Under the pieces are notes generated by a model that was not told where the DNA came from, made no database searches, and saw only the letters and a list, made by a program, of their open reading frames with translations. From contig DAONQC010000004.1 of the NCBI GenBank assembly GCA_035409945.1, positions 1-64,000 on the forward strand: 64,000 nucleotides of DNA, given 5' to 3'. The position numbers and the translations under genes are program-made. Of the stretch, positions 8,739 through 19,900 are shown in pieces. The DNA is from MWEH01 sp035409945. GTDB lineage: Bacteria > Bacillota > Clostridia > Christensenellales > DTU072. How positions within the stretch are numbered: position 1 is the first letter of the stretch; the number at the start of each line of letters is the position of its first letter.

Positions 8739-9818
8739 ATGGAAAAAGATTTCTTTAAAGACTATTTAATTCATAGTGAACCTGACCAAAAAGAAAAGGG
8801 TTATTCGTGGTATACAGCCATTGGACTACAGGATGTTGATGGACTGAAAACATCTGATTATTTAAAAGATGTCGCCATGAAAAATATAACTGGTCAACTC
8901 TCGTTTGATGATGCAGATCGCTTAATCAACTCCTATTACGAAGAAAAACTAGATGATAGCCTCGATACCGAAGAAGCAGATAAAGTTTCAGTTAATATTG
9001 CAAAAGTTTTATCAGATAAAGGTTTCATTTTCTCTCCATTACAATATTTAGATATTCATAAAAAGCTTTTTTATAACGTGTTTTCACATGCAGGACAAAT
9101 ACGAAAATATAACATTAACAAAAAAGAATGGGTTTTGGACGGGGATTCCGTAATATATGGCAGTACTTCTTTTTTAGAAAAAGCTTTGAATTACGATTTC
9201 AATGAAGAAAAGAATTTTGATTATCGCAACTTATCTAGAGATGAGTTCATCAAACATATCGCTAAATTTATATCTAGATTATGGCAAATTCATGTTTTTG
9301 CTGAAGGAAACACAAGAACTACAGCTGTATTTTTAATCAAGTACTTAAGGACATTTGGATATAGCATAACAAACACTACCTTTGCAGAAAATGCGTATTA
9401 TTTTAGAAATGCACTTGTGAGAGCAAATTATACGAATTTTGATAAAGAAATTTATGGAACAACATCGTATCTAGAATTATTTTTACAAAACTTGTTGTTT
9501 GATGAAAAAAACGAACTCAAAAATAGATATCTACATATCAACTGGAAATCTAACAATGAAGTATACAATAAAAAAGTCGCCATAAGCGATTACGATGCCA
9601 TATCGAGAATAATAAAAAACCATATACTAAAGCTGTATCAGCTCTTAAATACTAAGAGTCATTTTGGACGAACCGATGCTATAAAAGTTTTAAAACTATC
9701 AACCAGTGGTACTTCAAAATTAATTTCAAAGCTATTAACTTTAGAAATTATTATTCCCATAACAGGTCAAGGTAAAGGGAGTTATACATTTAACACCAAT
9801 AAATTTATATTTGAATGA
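8739..9818 (+). CDS. Fic family protein (AMP transferase type) with winged-helix C-terminus
   Basis: 359 residues from the ATG at 8739, preceded by AAAGGTG at 8727. An upstream in-frame start at 8574 would translate the repeat array and is rejected. The Fic active-site motif is HVFAEGNTRT (His185, Glu189, Asn191, Arg193). The usual second arginine is replaced by Ala, as in the EGNTRTTAVF subgroup. The N-terminal helices (GLQDVDGLKTSDYLKDVAMK, then YYEEK) are typical of that subgroup and may include the inhibitory part. Residues 290-359 look like a winged helix (VLKLSTSGTSKLISKLLTLE). Fic enzymes transfer AMP or similar groups to protein hydroxyls; the target is unknown. The winged helix plus upstream array suggests autoregulation. 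Confidence 0.88.
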   Translation: MEKDFFKDYLIHSEPDQKEKGYSWYTAIGLQDVDGLKTSDYLKDVAMKNITGQLSFDDADRLINSYYEEKLDDSLDTEEADKVSVNIAKVLSDKGFIFSPLQYLDIHKKLFYNVFSHAGQIRKYNINKKEWVLDGDSVIYGSTSFLEKALNYDFNEEKNFDYRNLSRDEFIKHIAKFISRLWQIHVFAEGNTRTTAVFLIKYLRTFGYSITNTTFAENAYYFRNALVRANYTNFDKEIYGTTSYLELFLQNLLFDEKNELKNRYLHINWKSNNEVYNKKVAISDYDAISRIIKNHILKLYQLLNTKSHFGRTDAIKVLKLSTSGTSKLISKLLTLEIIIPITGQGKGSYTFNTNKFIFE

Positions 9819-10006
9819 TTAGCTTGTAGGATTAATTATACATTTACATATTATTTAGACTTGTGCATTCAAATTTTAATCATAATATGCATAAACAATT
9901 ACACATTAATAAATTTGATATCTCAACGTTTTTTTACATTTAAAATGTAAACATTAAGTCACAACATTGTTTGCCATAGTGAAATAAACTCATTTTAATA
10001 AAATAA

Positions 10007-10723
10007 CTATTCGTATTTGCTTGTTAACTTTTCGTCTATTTTTATAACAAGCTTTAAAAACCAATAGCCAGATATTAAAACGCAAGTTAAGCCTAAAATA
10101 TATACAAAGGCAGATAAATATGGATTTGGTATAACAAGGTATGTATAAATGTTATGGTCTCCATTAAATGCCAGTCCAAAAAATGAGGTATCAAATATTA
10201 CATTAAGTATAATCATAAGAGCGACTACACAATAAATAATAATCGAAGACTTTAAACTGTTTTTTAATGTAAAATCAACATTTTTACTTAATACTAGATA
10301 AATCCCAAATAACGCCATCATAAAATGCGTAAACCACTCAACTGAAATAGCTAAATGATAATCTTCCCAACCGATATACCAAATAGCCCCACCAATTCCT
10401 GCAATTATCATTCCGAGCGAAAGCAAAGACATAAGTAAGTAAAAGTAGTTTTTAATACTTTTAGGCAAAAACAAAACCACAAACACAATAGTGAACATAA
10501 AAGGACTAACATTTGCCGTAGGAAGTGAATATATAAAATTCCACCCTATACCGAACCTATAATAAACTTCTACTAACATAAGAACGTGTGGAATAAATAT
10601 CAAAAGTGTAAAAACAATACAAGTAAGTTTATATGGTAATTTATTCTTAAATCTAAAGATAAAATAAGCTCCAAATATAAGATAGAGTAATGCTAGGATT
10701 AAATTAAAGATATTCCCAATCAT
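10007..10723 (-). CDS. Polytopic membrane protein, possibly YwaF/TIGR02206-like
   Basis: 238 residues, almost wholly hydrophobic, with six or seven membrane segments, for example FNLILALLYLIFGAYFIF, FMFTIVFVVLFL and IIIYCVVALMIILNVIF. The GWNFIYSLPTANVSPF stretch resembles the conserved loop of the YwaF-type integral membrane proteins, whose function is unknown. The start has a good GAGGTGG site. It stands alone between two AT-rich gaps, so the context does not help. Confidence 0.6.
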   Translation of the reverse strand: MIGNIFNLILALLYLIFGAYFIFRFKNKLPYKLTCIVFTLLIFIPHVLMLVEVYYRFGIGWNFIYSLPTANVSPFMFTIVFVVLFLPKSIKNYFYLLMSLLSLGMIIAGIGGAIWYIGWEDYHLAISVEWFTHFMMALFGIYLVLSKNVDFTLKNSLKSSIIIYCVVALMIILNVIFDTSFFGLAFNGDHNIYTYLVIPNPYLSAFVYILGLTCVLISGYWFLKLVIKIDEKLTSKYE

Positions 10724-10923
10724 GGTAATACCACCTCGTTTTTATTTCTACTTATATTCTCTAATCGCAATATAAGTGAACATCAGAAGTTTTTTTTATT
10801 ATCTTCCAAATTAAATTTTTGTGTGGTCACCTCAACCTACCATTATATTTAAATCTCAATCACTGTAAATGACCAGCGAGTTTCTTTTACATACATAATC
10901 ATAACTAAAATGACTGATAGTTG

Positions 10924-11024
10924 TTTCGCTATTTACATTCATCACTATGTTAATACTCAAGGCAGATGTAGCCGTTAATTTTAAGTTATCTTTTAAATAT
11001 GCTTCGACAATATCTTTAGTAGCA
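10924..11024. repeat. Decayed duplicate of the 3' end of the NifX-like gene
   Basis: This 100-bp stretch aligns at about 80 percent by eye with 11025-11125, the last 33 codons of the adjacent gene, including the stop codon. Shared blocks include TTCGCTATTTACA and CTTTTAAATATGCTTC. The remaining 200 bases up to 10723 are AT-rich and show nothing else. Confidence 0.88.
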
Positions 11025-11028
11025 TTCG

Positions 11029-11385
11029 CTATTTACAGTCATCGCTATGTTGATGCGCATGGCAGACCGAACCCGTTGATTTTAAATTGCCTTTTAAATA
11101 TGCTTCAACAGCATCTTTGGCAGCACCAGAAGCTCCTACAATAACTTCAACATTTCTTTCATTAAAAATCTCAACAGCGCCTCCACCCATGCCACCACTG
11201 ATGATAACATTTACGCCATAATCTGCAAGAAAGTTTGGTAAAAAACCAGGTCTGTGTCCAGGATTTTTAAGAGTTTCACTATTTACGATTTTATTATTTT
11301 CAGTATCAAAAATCATAAAACTTTCGCAATGTCCAAAATGATCAGTCACCATTGCGTTTTCAGTAGCTACTGCAATTTTTAACAT
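11029..11385 (-). CDS. NifX/NifB-type (dinitrogenase iron-molybdenum cofactor) family protein
   Basis: 118 residues. The whole length fits the small Nitro_FeMo-Co fold: MLKIAVATENAMVTDHFGHC at the start, FMIFDTENNKI, then LADYGVNVIISGGMGGGAVE. The C-terminus CHAHQHSDDCK is rich in metal-binding residues. Stand-alone members outside nitrogen fixers are thought to carry Fe-S or other metal cofactors; no nif genes are present here. The ribosome site is GGAGG. A possible operator palindrome lies 37 bases upstream. The last third of the gene has a decayed tandem copy downstream. Confidence 0.87.
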   Translation of the reverse strand: MLKIAVATENAMVTDHFGHCESFMIFDTENNKIVNSETLKNPGHRPGFLPNFLADYGVNVIISGGMGGGAVEIFNERNVEVIVGASGAAKDAVEAYLKGNLKSTGSVCHAHQHSDDCK

Positions 11386-11421
11386 TTTAATCCTCCATTT
11401 TCTAATAATTTTGCAACCAGT

Positions 11422-11435
11422 TTAAGCTAGCTTAA
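11422..11435. promoter_or_regulatory. Perfect 14-bp palindrome upstream of the NifX-like gene
   Basis: TTAAGCTAGCTTAA is its own reverse complement. It lies just downstream, on the minus strand, of two TATAAT boxes (11448-11453 and 11462-11467). A TTTACA (11487-11492) stands 19 bases from the second box. Its position fits a repressor site. The rest of the gap to 11598 shows nothing recognisable. Confidence 0.5.
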
Positions 11436-11597
11436 GCTAATTTACTTATTATACACCTATTATTATACTACCATAAATTCAACAAGTGTAAATGGCCACA
11501 ACAATTATCTTGATATAAATACACATTCAAGAATTTTGTTTCGTGACTTCCGTTCCTAAGTTGTGTTGTCGCTTTTCGTATCCATTTTTACTGATTT

Positions 11598-11705
11598 TTG
11601 GTTACTTAAGTTCCTCTAAGATTAATAATACTTCTTTTCCAATTTCTTCTAGAGTCCCTTGTTCGAATGGGTTTGCGAGTCCCTGTATCTTTTAACAGAT
11701 GAGTA
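11598..11705. repeat. Decayed duplicate of the 3' end of the M3 peptidase gene
   Basis: It aligns with 11726-11833 at an offset of 128 bp. GGTTACTTAAGTTC, CTAAGATTAA and GGGTTTGC are shared, with scattered substitutions. It covers the last 30 or so codons and the stop of the neighbouring oligopeptidase gene. A small indel breaks the frame. Confidence 0.9.
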
Positions 11706-11729
11706 AATACCCTTGGACCCAATCTTAGG

Positions 11730-13412
11730 TTACTTAAGTTCATCTAAGATTAACAATACTTCTTTCCCGATTTCCTCTAGCGTCCCTTTTCCGAACGGGT
11801 TTGCAAGCCCTGCTTCTTTTACTAACTGACTAAAAAACTTAGTCCCACCAGCTTTCGAAAACTCAATATATTTTTGCAGTGCTAAATCATAGTCTTTTCT
11901 AGAAGCGACTAAGAAAGCCATTGCAACCGTACCTGCGAGAACATAGTCAATATAGTAAAATGGATGTTCAAATATGTGCATCTGATATTGCCATCTAGTT
12001 CCTTCTTCAAGATACGGAATTCCTTCAGTTGACATATATGGGCGATATTTTTTCTCTAGTTTATTCCACTCTGCTTTTCTTTCTTCAGGAGTGAGTTCAG
12101 GTTTTTCATATATTATATGTTGAAACTCATCTACAATCACGCCATACGGAAGGAAAGTTAGTCCATCAGCGAGATGCCTTCTTTTATATCCTTTTGCATC
12201 ATCAAAGAATTTATCCATATATTTCCAAGCAAAATACTCCATACTCATTGAATGACACTCAGCCGTTTCCATGCCACCAATACCCATCTCAAAATCACCA
12301 TATTTAAGAGAGTAGTCCATAGCGAACGCATGTCCAAATTCATGTGTTACTACATCTATATCGTCTGCAGAACCATTAAAGTTAGCAAGTATAAAGACCT
12401 GATCGTAATCGGGGAATTCCGTACAATATCCGCCACCCCACTTTCCATCTCTACTATCTACATCGAATGCTTCGGTGGCAATCATTTTTCTCATAAACTC
12501 TCCTATTTCTGGATTCATTTCATCATACATTTCTTGAGCAGCTTTAAATATCCCATCTTTATCCAGTTTCGGACGAGGATTACCTTTTAAACTGTATACA
12601 TCATTGTCATAGAACATAATTTTGTCTATTCCCATTTCCTTAGCTAAATCTTCTTTCATCTTCTTTACTATTGGAACTATTGAATGCAAAATATTATTTT
12701 TGAAATCAATTACCATTTCACGCGTATAGTCAATTCTGCCCATCCTATAATATCCTAGTGTAATAAAGTTTTCATATCCAAGTTTCTTAGCCTGCAAATC
12801 TCTAATTTTTACTAGCCTATCCATAATATCGTCTAACTTATCTGCATGTGCTTTGAGGCCATTTCCTATCGATATAGCAGCTTCCTTTCTAACTTCTCTA
12901 TCAACATTAGTCAAATCACCTCTAACAATGGATAGTGGTACTTTTTTACCCTGATAGTCAAACTGCATCTGTGACATCAGCATATTATACTCGGTTACAA
13001 TTTCATTCTCCTTTTGTTCCTCTTCGACAATTATAGGACTATGTGCCAGTGCTGAAACTTCCCACATTTTGAATAATACAGGATTAATTTTCTTTTCTAA
13101 GTCTTTTCTAAACTTACTTTCAAGCATCATCTTACCGTAATCGCTCATGATGTTCGTTACAAGAGGACCAATCTCATCATAGTGTTTCCTTTCATCTATA
13201 TAAAATTGATCTCTAGAGTCAAGAGTGAATCTCATATTGGCAAGAGAGGCAGCCGTAACATAGCTTTTGAATTCTTTTATGAGGTTATTCCTTGCAATAA
13301 TAACATCATCTGCATTTTTTGCTTTTTCATATTCTTGCTTAAACACCTCAAATGCTTTATTTGCTCTTTCAAGAGTGAATCTTTCGTATTTTAACTCCGG
13401 TACTGTAATCAT
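11730..13412 (-). CDS. M3-family oligoendopeptidase (PepF-like)
   Basis: 560 residues, normal for the family. The zinc motif is HEFGH (His357, Glu358, His361), with the downstream glutamate in GGMETAECHSMSMEYFAW. The C-terminal region (RWQYQMHIFEHPFYYIDYVL) matches the conserved M3 tail. No signal peptide, so it should cleave short peptides in the cytosol. The start follows ACGAGGATTAA. Upstream lies a dispersed 50-bp element shared with two other loci in the window. A decayed copy of its 3' end lies immediately downstream. Confidence 0.92.
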   Translation of the reverse strand: MITVPELKYERFTLERANKAFEVFKQEYEKAKNADDVIIARNNLIKEFKSYVTAASLANMRFTLDSRDQFYIDERKHYDEIGPLVTNIMSDYGKMMLESKFRKDLEKKINPVLFKMWEVSALAHSPIIVEEEQKENEIVTEYNMLMSQMQFDYQGKKVPLSIVRGDLTNVDREVRKEAAISIGNGLKAHADKLDDIMDRLVKIRDLQAKKLGYENFITLGYYRMGRIDYTREMVIDFKNNILHSIVPIVKKMKEDLAKEMGIDKIMFYDNDVYSLKGNPRPKLDKDGIFKAAQEMYDEMNPEIGEFMRKMIATEAFDVDSRDGKWGGGYCTEFPDYDQVFILANFNGSADDIDVVTHEFGHAFAMDYSLKYGDFEMGIGGMETAECHSMSMEYFAWKYMDKFFDDAKGYKRRHLADGLTFLPYGVIVDEFQHIIYEKPELTPEERKAEWNKLEKKYRPYMSTEGIPYLEEGTRWQYQMHIFEHPFYYIDYVLAGTVAMAFLVASRKDYDLALQKYIEFSKAGGTKFFSQLVKEAGLANPFGKGTLEEIGKEVLLILDELK

Positions 13413-13423
13413 TTAATCCTCGT

Positions 13424-13475
13424 ATAATAATGTCGTTTGAATTTAACCAGTGTAAACAGTTAGCAACATTACTTT
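13424..13475 (-). repeat. Promoter-proximal dispersed element, copy 1
   Basis: Minus-strand core: GTTTACACTGGTTAAATTCA, then AACGACATTATTATACGAGG ending at the ribosome site of the M3 peptidase gene. It is shared with 53297-53345, 53388-53445 and 57962-58020, always upstream of a minus-strand gene. Confidence 0.75.
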
Positions 13476-13491
13476 ATATATTCCATTTTTT

Positions 13492-13531
13492 GCTTAGGCG
13501 CCTTATCGCTGCACTTACAATAATAACTAAC
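13492..13531 (-). repeat. Dispersed 33-bp element, copy 2
   Basis: On the minus strand it reads GTTAGTTATTATTGTAAGTG then CAGCGATAAGGCG. That is about 27 of 33 identical to the copy at 41324. A weaker second half-copy lies at 13540-13560. Confidence 0.65.
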
Positions 13532-13661
13532 TTCCGTTTTATACTTGGCCATTACTATGTAGTTAGCACTGTGTAATATTTTGCTTATTTTTATTTTAAT
13601 ATATATTTTACTACTTGTTTTTAACTTTAGTAATATCTTCTACTTAATGTTCATTATCACT

Positions 13662-13786
13662 TTAACCATTTGATTTTAAAATATTAATTAATTTATCTAA
13701 CTCATCGACTAAATATAGATAATGAAAGGCTTTCTTCTTTTGGACTCCTTCCACGCTCTTAAGTCTTCTATGATAAATCTTTTCAT
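13662..13786 (-). pseudogene. Relic of an AAA ATPase gene (COG1373/DUF4143 type), frameshifted
   Basis: From ATG 13786, with GGAG eight bases upstream, it reads MKRFIIEDLRAWKESKRRKP then FIIYI and a stop at 13709. This matches the very conserved N-terminus of DUF4143-type ATPases (KRxLxxELxxWKxSxxRKPLIL). A one-base shift gives YLVDELDKLINILKSNG and a stop at 13662-13664. Almost the entire gene is deleted, leaving the translation signal and a short stub. The rest of the 13413-13932 gap holds only repeats and AT-rich DNA. Confidence 0.6.
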
Positions 13787-13932
13787 AAAAATATCTCCAA
13801 ATGTAATTAAACAATAACTATACAATTTGCTAGAGTCAATATGAAATCACATATTTTTTGATATTTATGTGAAAAAAATCACACAATTTGCAATTTTTGT
13901 GTGATTTAGTATTGTATATTCGTTATTCTATA

Positions 13933-16900
13933 TTACTTCTTTTTTGTCTTCTTGGGTTTTGATATCGAGGCTAAGGCGTATGCTATTCCACCAACGATTA
14001 CTGTACTTAGTGCGACTGCAACTGCTGCTTCTGTGGGGCCAACACTAGAACTGCTAATTGAACCTTCAATTGTTTCATCTGTATCTTCTACGTTTGCATC
14101 CATATATCTTGCTTCTAAAGTAAGCATACCTAAACTTCCATTAAAAGTATAGGTTAGATGTATATCACTAGATACTTTAACCCCATTAACATACCAGCCA
14201 TCAAACACCTTGCCTTCGGGGGCATCGTCTGCAGTTACTTCAATTTCATCTCCATCATTGATTGTGGTAGGGACTACTTCTCCATTAACACTACCACCAG
14301 TAATTGTAACCGTGTAGTCAATTTTTGTTGCAGTAAAGGTAGCGGTATAGCTTGCGTTACTAGCTACATTTACAACCTCTTTATCCCAACCTGCAAATTC
14401 ATATGTATTTGTTTTATCTGCTTCTTTTGTTGGAGCATCTGGCACTGTGACTACATCTCCATAATGATAATCAACTTTTTTAAGTATTTCAGTTACACCG
14501 TCTTCTTCATAAAAAGTGACTGTATAGTTAACATAATCTCTATTAAAATTAGCAAGGATTGTGAAGTCTTCTATTACTACGTTTTGCACTCCAGTCCAAT
14601 TTACAAAGGAATATGTAAATTCTTCTGTTTGAGTTGTAGGTAGTGCTCGTACAATGGCATCTCCTATCGTAAGGGTATTAGAATCCATACTTACTGGCGT
14701 ACCATATTTTACTTCTACTTTTGCAATATCCACACTACCATATTCAGGGTTAGACGACTGAATTGTCACTGTTATTTTATCTCTAAAAACAATCCAATAC
14801 TCTTGCTCAACGAGTTCCGAACCCACTTTCGAAAGCGGTTTTGAATCCTCTATAAACTGAATATTAAGTTTTTGTGGTTCGTCAATCAAATTTGGATCAA
14901 ATGAAATATTTAGTGGACTTATATAAGCGCTAATTTCATCTTCATTTTCAGGGTTAAAATATAATGCAATTAACGATATAGATGGATATCTATCATAATC
15001 AGCATATGTAAATTCTAAAGGATTCTCTTTCGTCCCTTTGGACACAAATTGTCCATCCTCTTTTAGCCCCATTATTTCCCATCTTAATATTCCAAAAGTT
15101 GGTATATAGTATGTTATTTGACGTTGAAATCCCCCAGTCGTTTCTTTGGCATAAATGTTGATTGCTACATACATAAGCTTTCCAACAACAGACTTATTAA
15201 AACAACCTGCAACTTCACCTACCTCGTTTGTTTCATAGGTATAATACATGTTTTGATTTTCTAAAAACCCCTCTTTTTCAATGGTCATAAATTTTCTGTC
15301 ATTGAACATCCACTGTATGGGGCCTAAATTTAAATCATCATTTTGAAAATAATAAAAGCACTTTTCTGAATATTTTTCAAGCGGCATATCCCAACCGTCT
15401 ATCGCTAAACCTTGGTATGATAAAAAAACATAAACTAGTTCAGGAGAAGTAACAAACTCATTTCCAAATTCATCTTTGTAACTAAAGGTTATTTCTTGAA
15501 CTCCTACAAGACTATTATCATATCCATTAATTGTGACTCTAGCTGCATCAACAAGTAATACCTTCGTTGACTTGTATGTAAACTCTAAATATACTGGGTA
15601 TTCTATTAACTCTGCTAGGTATTCTGCATAAAAATAATCGCCTGTCATTGCTGAACTTTCGCCAAAACCAATATGTGTTATATAATCGACAACTTGTATT
15701 TTGTAAGTAGTTCTTACTTGATTTAAATACTCTCCTATCTTATTTGAATAAATAACTTCAATGGTTCTTTCAATAGGTGTAGTAAACAAATCTGTTTGGA
15801 TTAAGTTTGTCGAAAACTTTCCACCAAATGGAGTATCTAAATATTCGCAAGTTACTTTATCCCCACCAGATGCTTTTTTGTATTTTATAACCCCAATATC
15901 TATATTTGCATCAATAACTGCAGTTTCCAGCTTATATCTAACTTTAGGATTCACTACTTCAATATGAGTGATATAATCTTTTACACAAACATCAAAATAA
16001 CAAGTTTTACCAAAATACGTGACTTTAACTTGTTGATTACCAAGTGTCATAGGATTAAATGTCGTCAAGTCTACCATAGATTCACTTACTCCCATTAAAG
16101 TTTCTACACTTTCTCCCTCTATGTTGCATATAACTTTAATTTGCATCTTGTCATATGGTAGGAAATCTCCGTATTTTAAATCAAAAACTGTAATACCATC
16201 GGGATAAACGGAAGATACACTTTCTATCTCTGAAATAATCTTAACTTTTGTTTGTGTTGAATACGTAGTGTTGTCAATAGTTAGTGTTGCTGTAACAATG
16301 CACTCGCCAGTTACACCTTTAACAGCTCTTATTTGTCCATCATCACTTATTGTCACAAGACCACTTGGTTCTACCGTGTATGTAGGACTCGGTAAAGAGG
16401 TTTTACCTAAAGCATTTAAAGGATTTTTTAAAACCTTTAGCTTTACTCCTTGTGGGGCTATAGTTGCATCTATTGCATATTCTTGTATATAAATGCTAGG
16501 CTTTGTTAAATCAGGATTTCCATTTATATCTAATTTTGTTCCTTCAATTAATATCCCTTCTAGTGGGCTAAACTTTTTCACTTCTATATCTATAGTTTTT
16601 GATATATTCGTTCCATTAGCCCTAATGTTTAGCCGTATATATCCTTCCTTTTTAGCTGTTATTTTCCATATCGTTACATCTTGCCCTTCTCCTAAGGCAT
16701 AATTTCCAGTGCTTGGATGAGATACGACATCTATTTGAATCTCTGCAACTGCATCAATGTGTCCTTCCACTACACTCGTTGAATATATGAGGCGCTTATA
16801 TGTCGAAGGCCCACCGCCCTCTGCAATTGTCTTTAAGGTTAAATATGTAGATTTAGGACTGTTTTCATCACAGTCTAACTGTATCTCTGTTGGCATAAAG

Positions 16901-19900
16901 CATCCAAAATCATCTATTATTTCAATTTCTTCTACCTTTCTAAATTCATCTTCTGTATACACTAAGTTACCGAAATCTAAATTAGTTCTATATATCTCAT
17001 TATCGCCTACATATTCTATAACCCCATCTTCGCGTAAAAACATTGCATGGAAATTAGAGCAAGATAAATCTACAATATCTACTAAGTTATTGAGTTTCTC
17101 GACAAAAGCCTCGCTTATACCTTTAGCCATTGGTGTAAGGACTTTACCTTCAGCTGTTAAAAGAGAAAAATATGAATTTGTAGCTGATACCTTTTTAATC
17201 CCTGTTAAACTGGCTAGTTCCTCATTTAATTCACTTAGATTTATAATATCCCCAAAAGCTTTTACCCTTCCATCTCGATATACTATGACTGCATAATCGA
17301 CAGCAAGACCGACTTGAGCTACATTTACCTCTGCTTCTAGAGCTTGTTTTAAATCATCAGGATATTTTCCTTTAGCTTTAACTCTACCATCTCGAGTAAT
17401 GCCAATGACATTGAAAGAATTTGCTTTAATATCAATTATGTCAGTCCAAGATTCGACTTCCATTTGATGATATGTATTATTACCTATAGATAACACTGTT
17501 CCCTTTGAAGTTAAGCCGTAGCTTGCTCCTGAACCCACTGCAACTTTCACTATGTCACTCCAATATTTTGCATCAAGTTCAAGGCAATAGTATTGCCCAT
17601 GTGCATCTACAGTTCTATCATCTCTTAGAGCTAGCACATGCTCTCTTCCTACACTAATTGAAGTATATGGTCCCTTTCCTTCTATATTCCATTTGGCGTT
17701 AAATGTCTCTTCTAATTCATTGCCTGTATGCCCAACTGGAAGATTGGTTTTAGCAATACCATTTTTATCCACAACAATGCTCATTGAATCAGAAGCATAA
17801 ATTAAAACACTAGGATATTTCTTAGTTAGTTCATTCCAACTTTTATCATTTTTATTAATTACTACTTTCTTTTCGACACTACGATTATTTGAATCAAGGA
17901 TAACTAAAGATACATGTTCAGGATACTCTTCTTCTAAAACTACATTTCCTGTCTTAACTTTGGAATGATAGAAAATGTTATTAGGATCGACAGTTTCCCT
18001 TAAGTAAAATCTTCCTTCAAAAGCACTTTTACTATTATCATATTCCATTTTAAATCTATCTATATTAATAGTTGCAACAGACCAAGGGGATTGTCCTTCT
18101 TTAACAAGTAACGCTTGAACATCTTTAAGCAAACTAAAATCAAGTCCCCGTTCTACTTCAAATGAAAATTTAACACCTGCTCCCATTTCGTCTTCAAAAA
18201 GTTCAGCATTTATGATTTCAAATTTATCAGATATATTGGTAGTAGAATCATCATCAGGTAATATTATTCTAAATTGACTATGAGTTATTTCAGTTGAAAG
18301 TGGGATAATTTGTATCCCTGTATTAGTTCCATCGGAATAATATATTGCATCACTTTCAAAAAGATTTCTGTTATTTATATCTAATGGTTTTCCAACCTTA
18401 TTAAAGTATTTGTTATGTATCGACACATATGAAAATTTAGTGTCAAGAAAACTAGAAGAATATAGCGACAAATTGGTGCCACTTAATTGAGAGTATACAT
18501 ATGGTCTATACACAAAGACTTCATCTAACCTATTTGATTTTCCATAGATTGCTGTCCTATTACCATTTATACCTTCTATGACTCTATATACTATTAAACC
18601 CGTTCCTGGCAAAACCCAATCATATCCTGATGTTTTAGTGCGCATTTCAACCATAATGTATTCATTAGGTCTTTTCGTAGCGATTTTATATGCAAGAGGT
18701 TGTGATGCTCCTATCCCCGATCCTCTCGGTAACGATATTGCATATGCTGTATAAGTTCCACTTTCAGTAACTTCGTAAATTTCATCGGGATTTACACATT
18801 TTAAATATTTATCTAATGTGTGTGTAAGCATATATTGTGGATTCGGTTTAGTATCTGCCATCAAATCCCATTCTCCAACAGGGACAAAGTCATATTGATA
18901 ATGATAATAGTCAGGAGCACTTAAAACATGTGCCATTTCATGGCATGCTACACCTATATCCAACGAATCTACAAAGTTAAAGGAATAATCGCCAAACCAC
19001 TTCCCTAGCATTTTAGGGTCGTCATCTTTTGCACCCTTTATACCACGGACATTCCACCGATGTGGCCATAGTAGCCCATTCCATGTAGGCTCTCTACTAT
19101 CAGCTACTAAAATTGATAGTGAATCTATACATCCGTCCGGGCCTCCGTCTGGACCTATTTGATCAATATCATCTGCTGTAAGATCAGGGAATTTTGTTGC
19201 AATATTTACACAAATATCTCTCATGAGCTCGTGTTCCTTTGTTCTGCGAGCTGCACCGTACACATTATAATAACTCCTTTCATTGGGAGCTGTGTATATG
19301 TATACACTACCATCTGCTTCTCTTGCGTGAATTGAATCTATTACAATTCTATTTTGCGTAACCTCTTTATAGTAATTATCAAATCTTGCAAAAACATCCA
19401 AATATGCATCAATGTCTGGTGTTGATTCATCATCTGGGAATGTAACATATACAACTAAATTTTTTATGGATATTTTTGTCTCGGAAGTCGTATTATTTGA
19501 CAGCCTATTTTGGCTCATAACCTCTACTGTCTCAAGGGTAAATCTAGGGTCATTTCTATCTAAATCGTCTACACTAATCTTTACTACCATAGATGAATCT
19601 TGATCTATTGTCACACCCGACCCAATAATCTTGCCATCTACTTTAGTTAAATATTCTAAATTTGTCCTATCCTCATTTGGTATTAAAACATTCCCATCTT
19701 TATCACGGTCATATTTAAATTGTTGATCTCCACTTTGGTAAAACTCAAACACTTTACCATCTACTTCAATTTCTTTTTTGAAGCTATATTTATCGGGAAC
19801 TCTTTCCACTCCTACATTTTCTACTACATTTGTGAAATCCGTATTTTCAATAGAATTTTTGCTCAGCACAATGCTTGCTGCAACCACTATCAAAACAATT

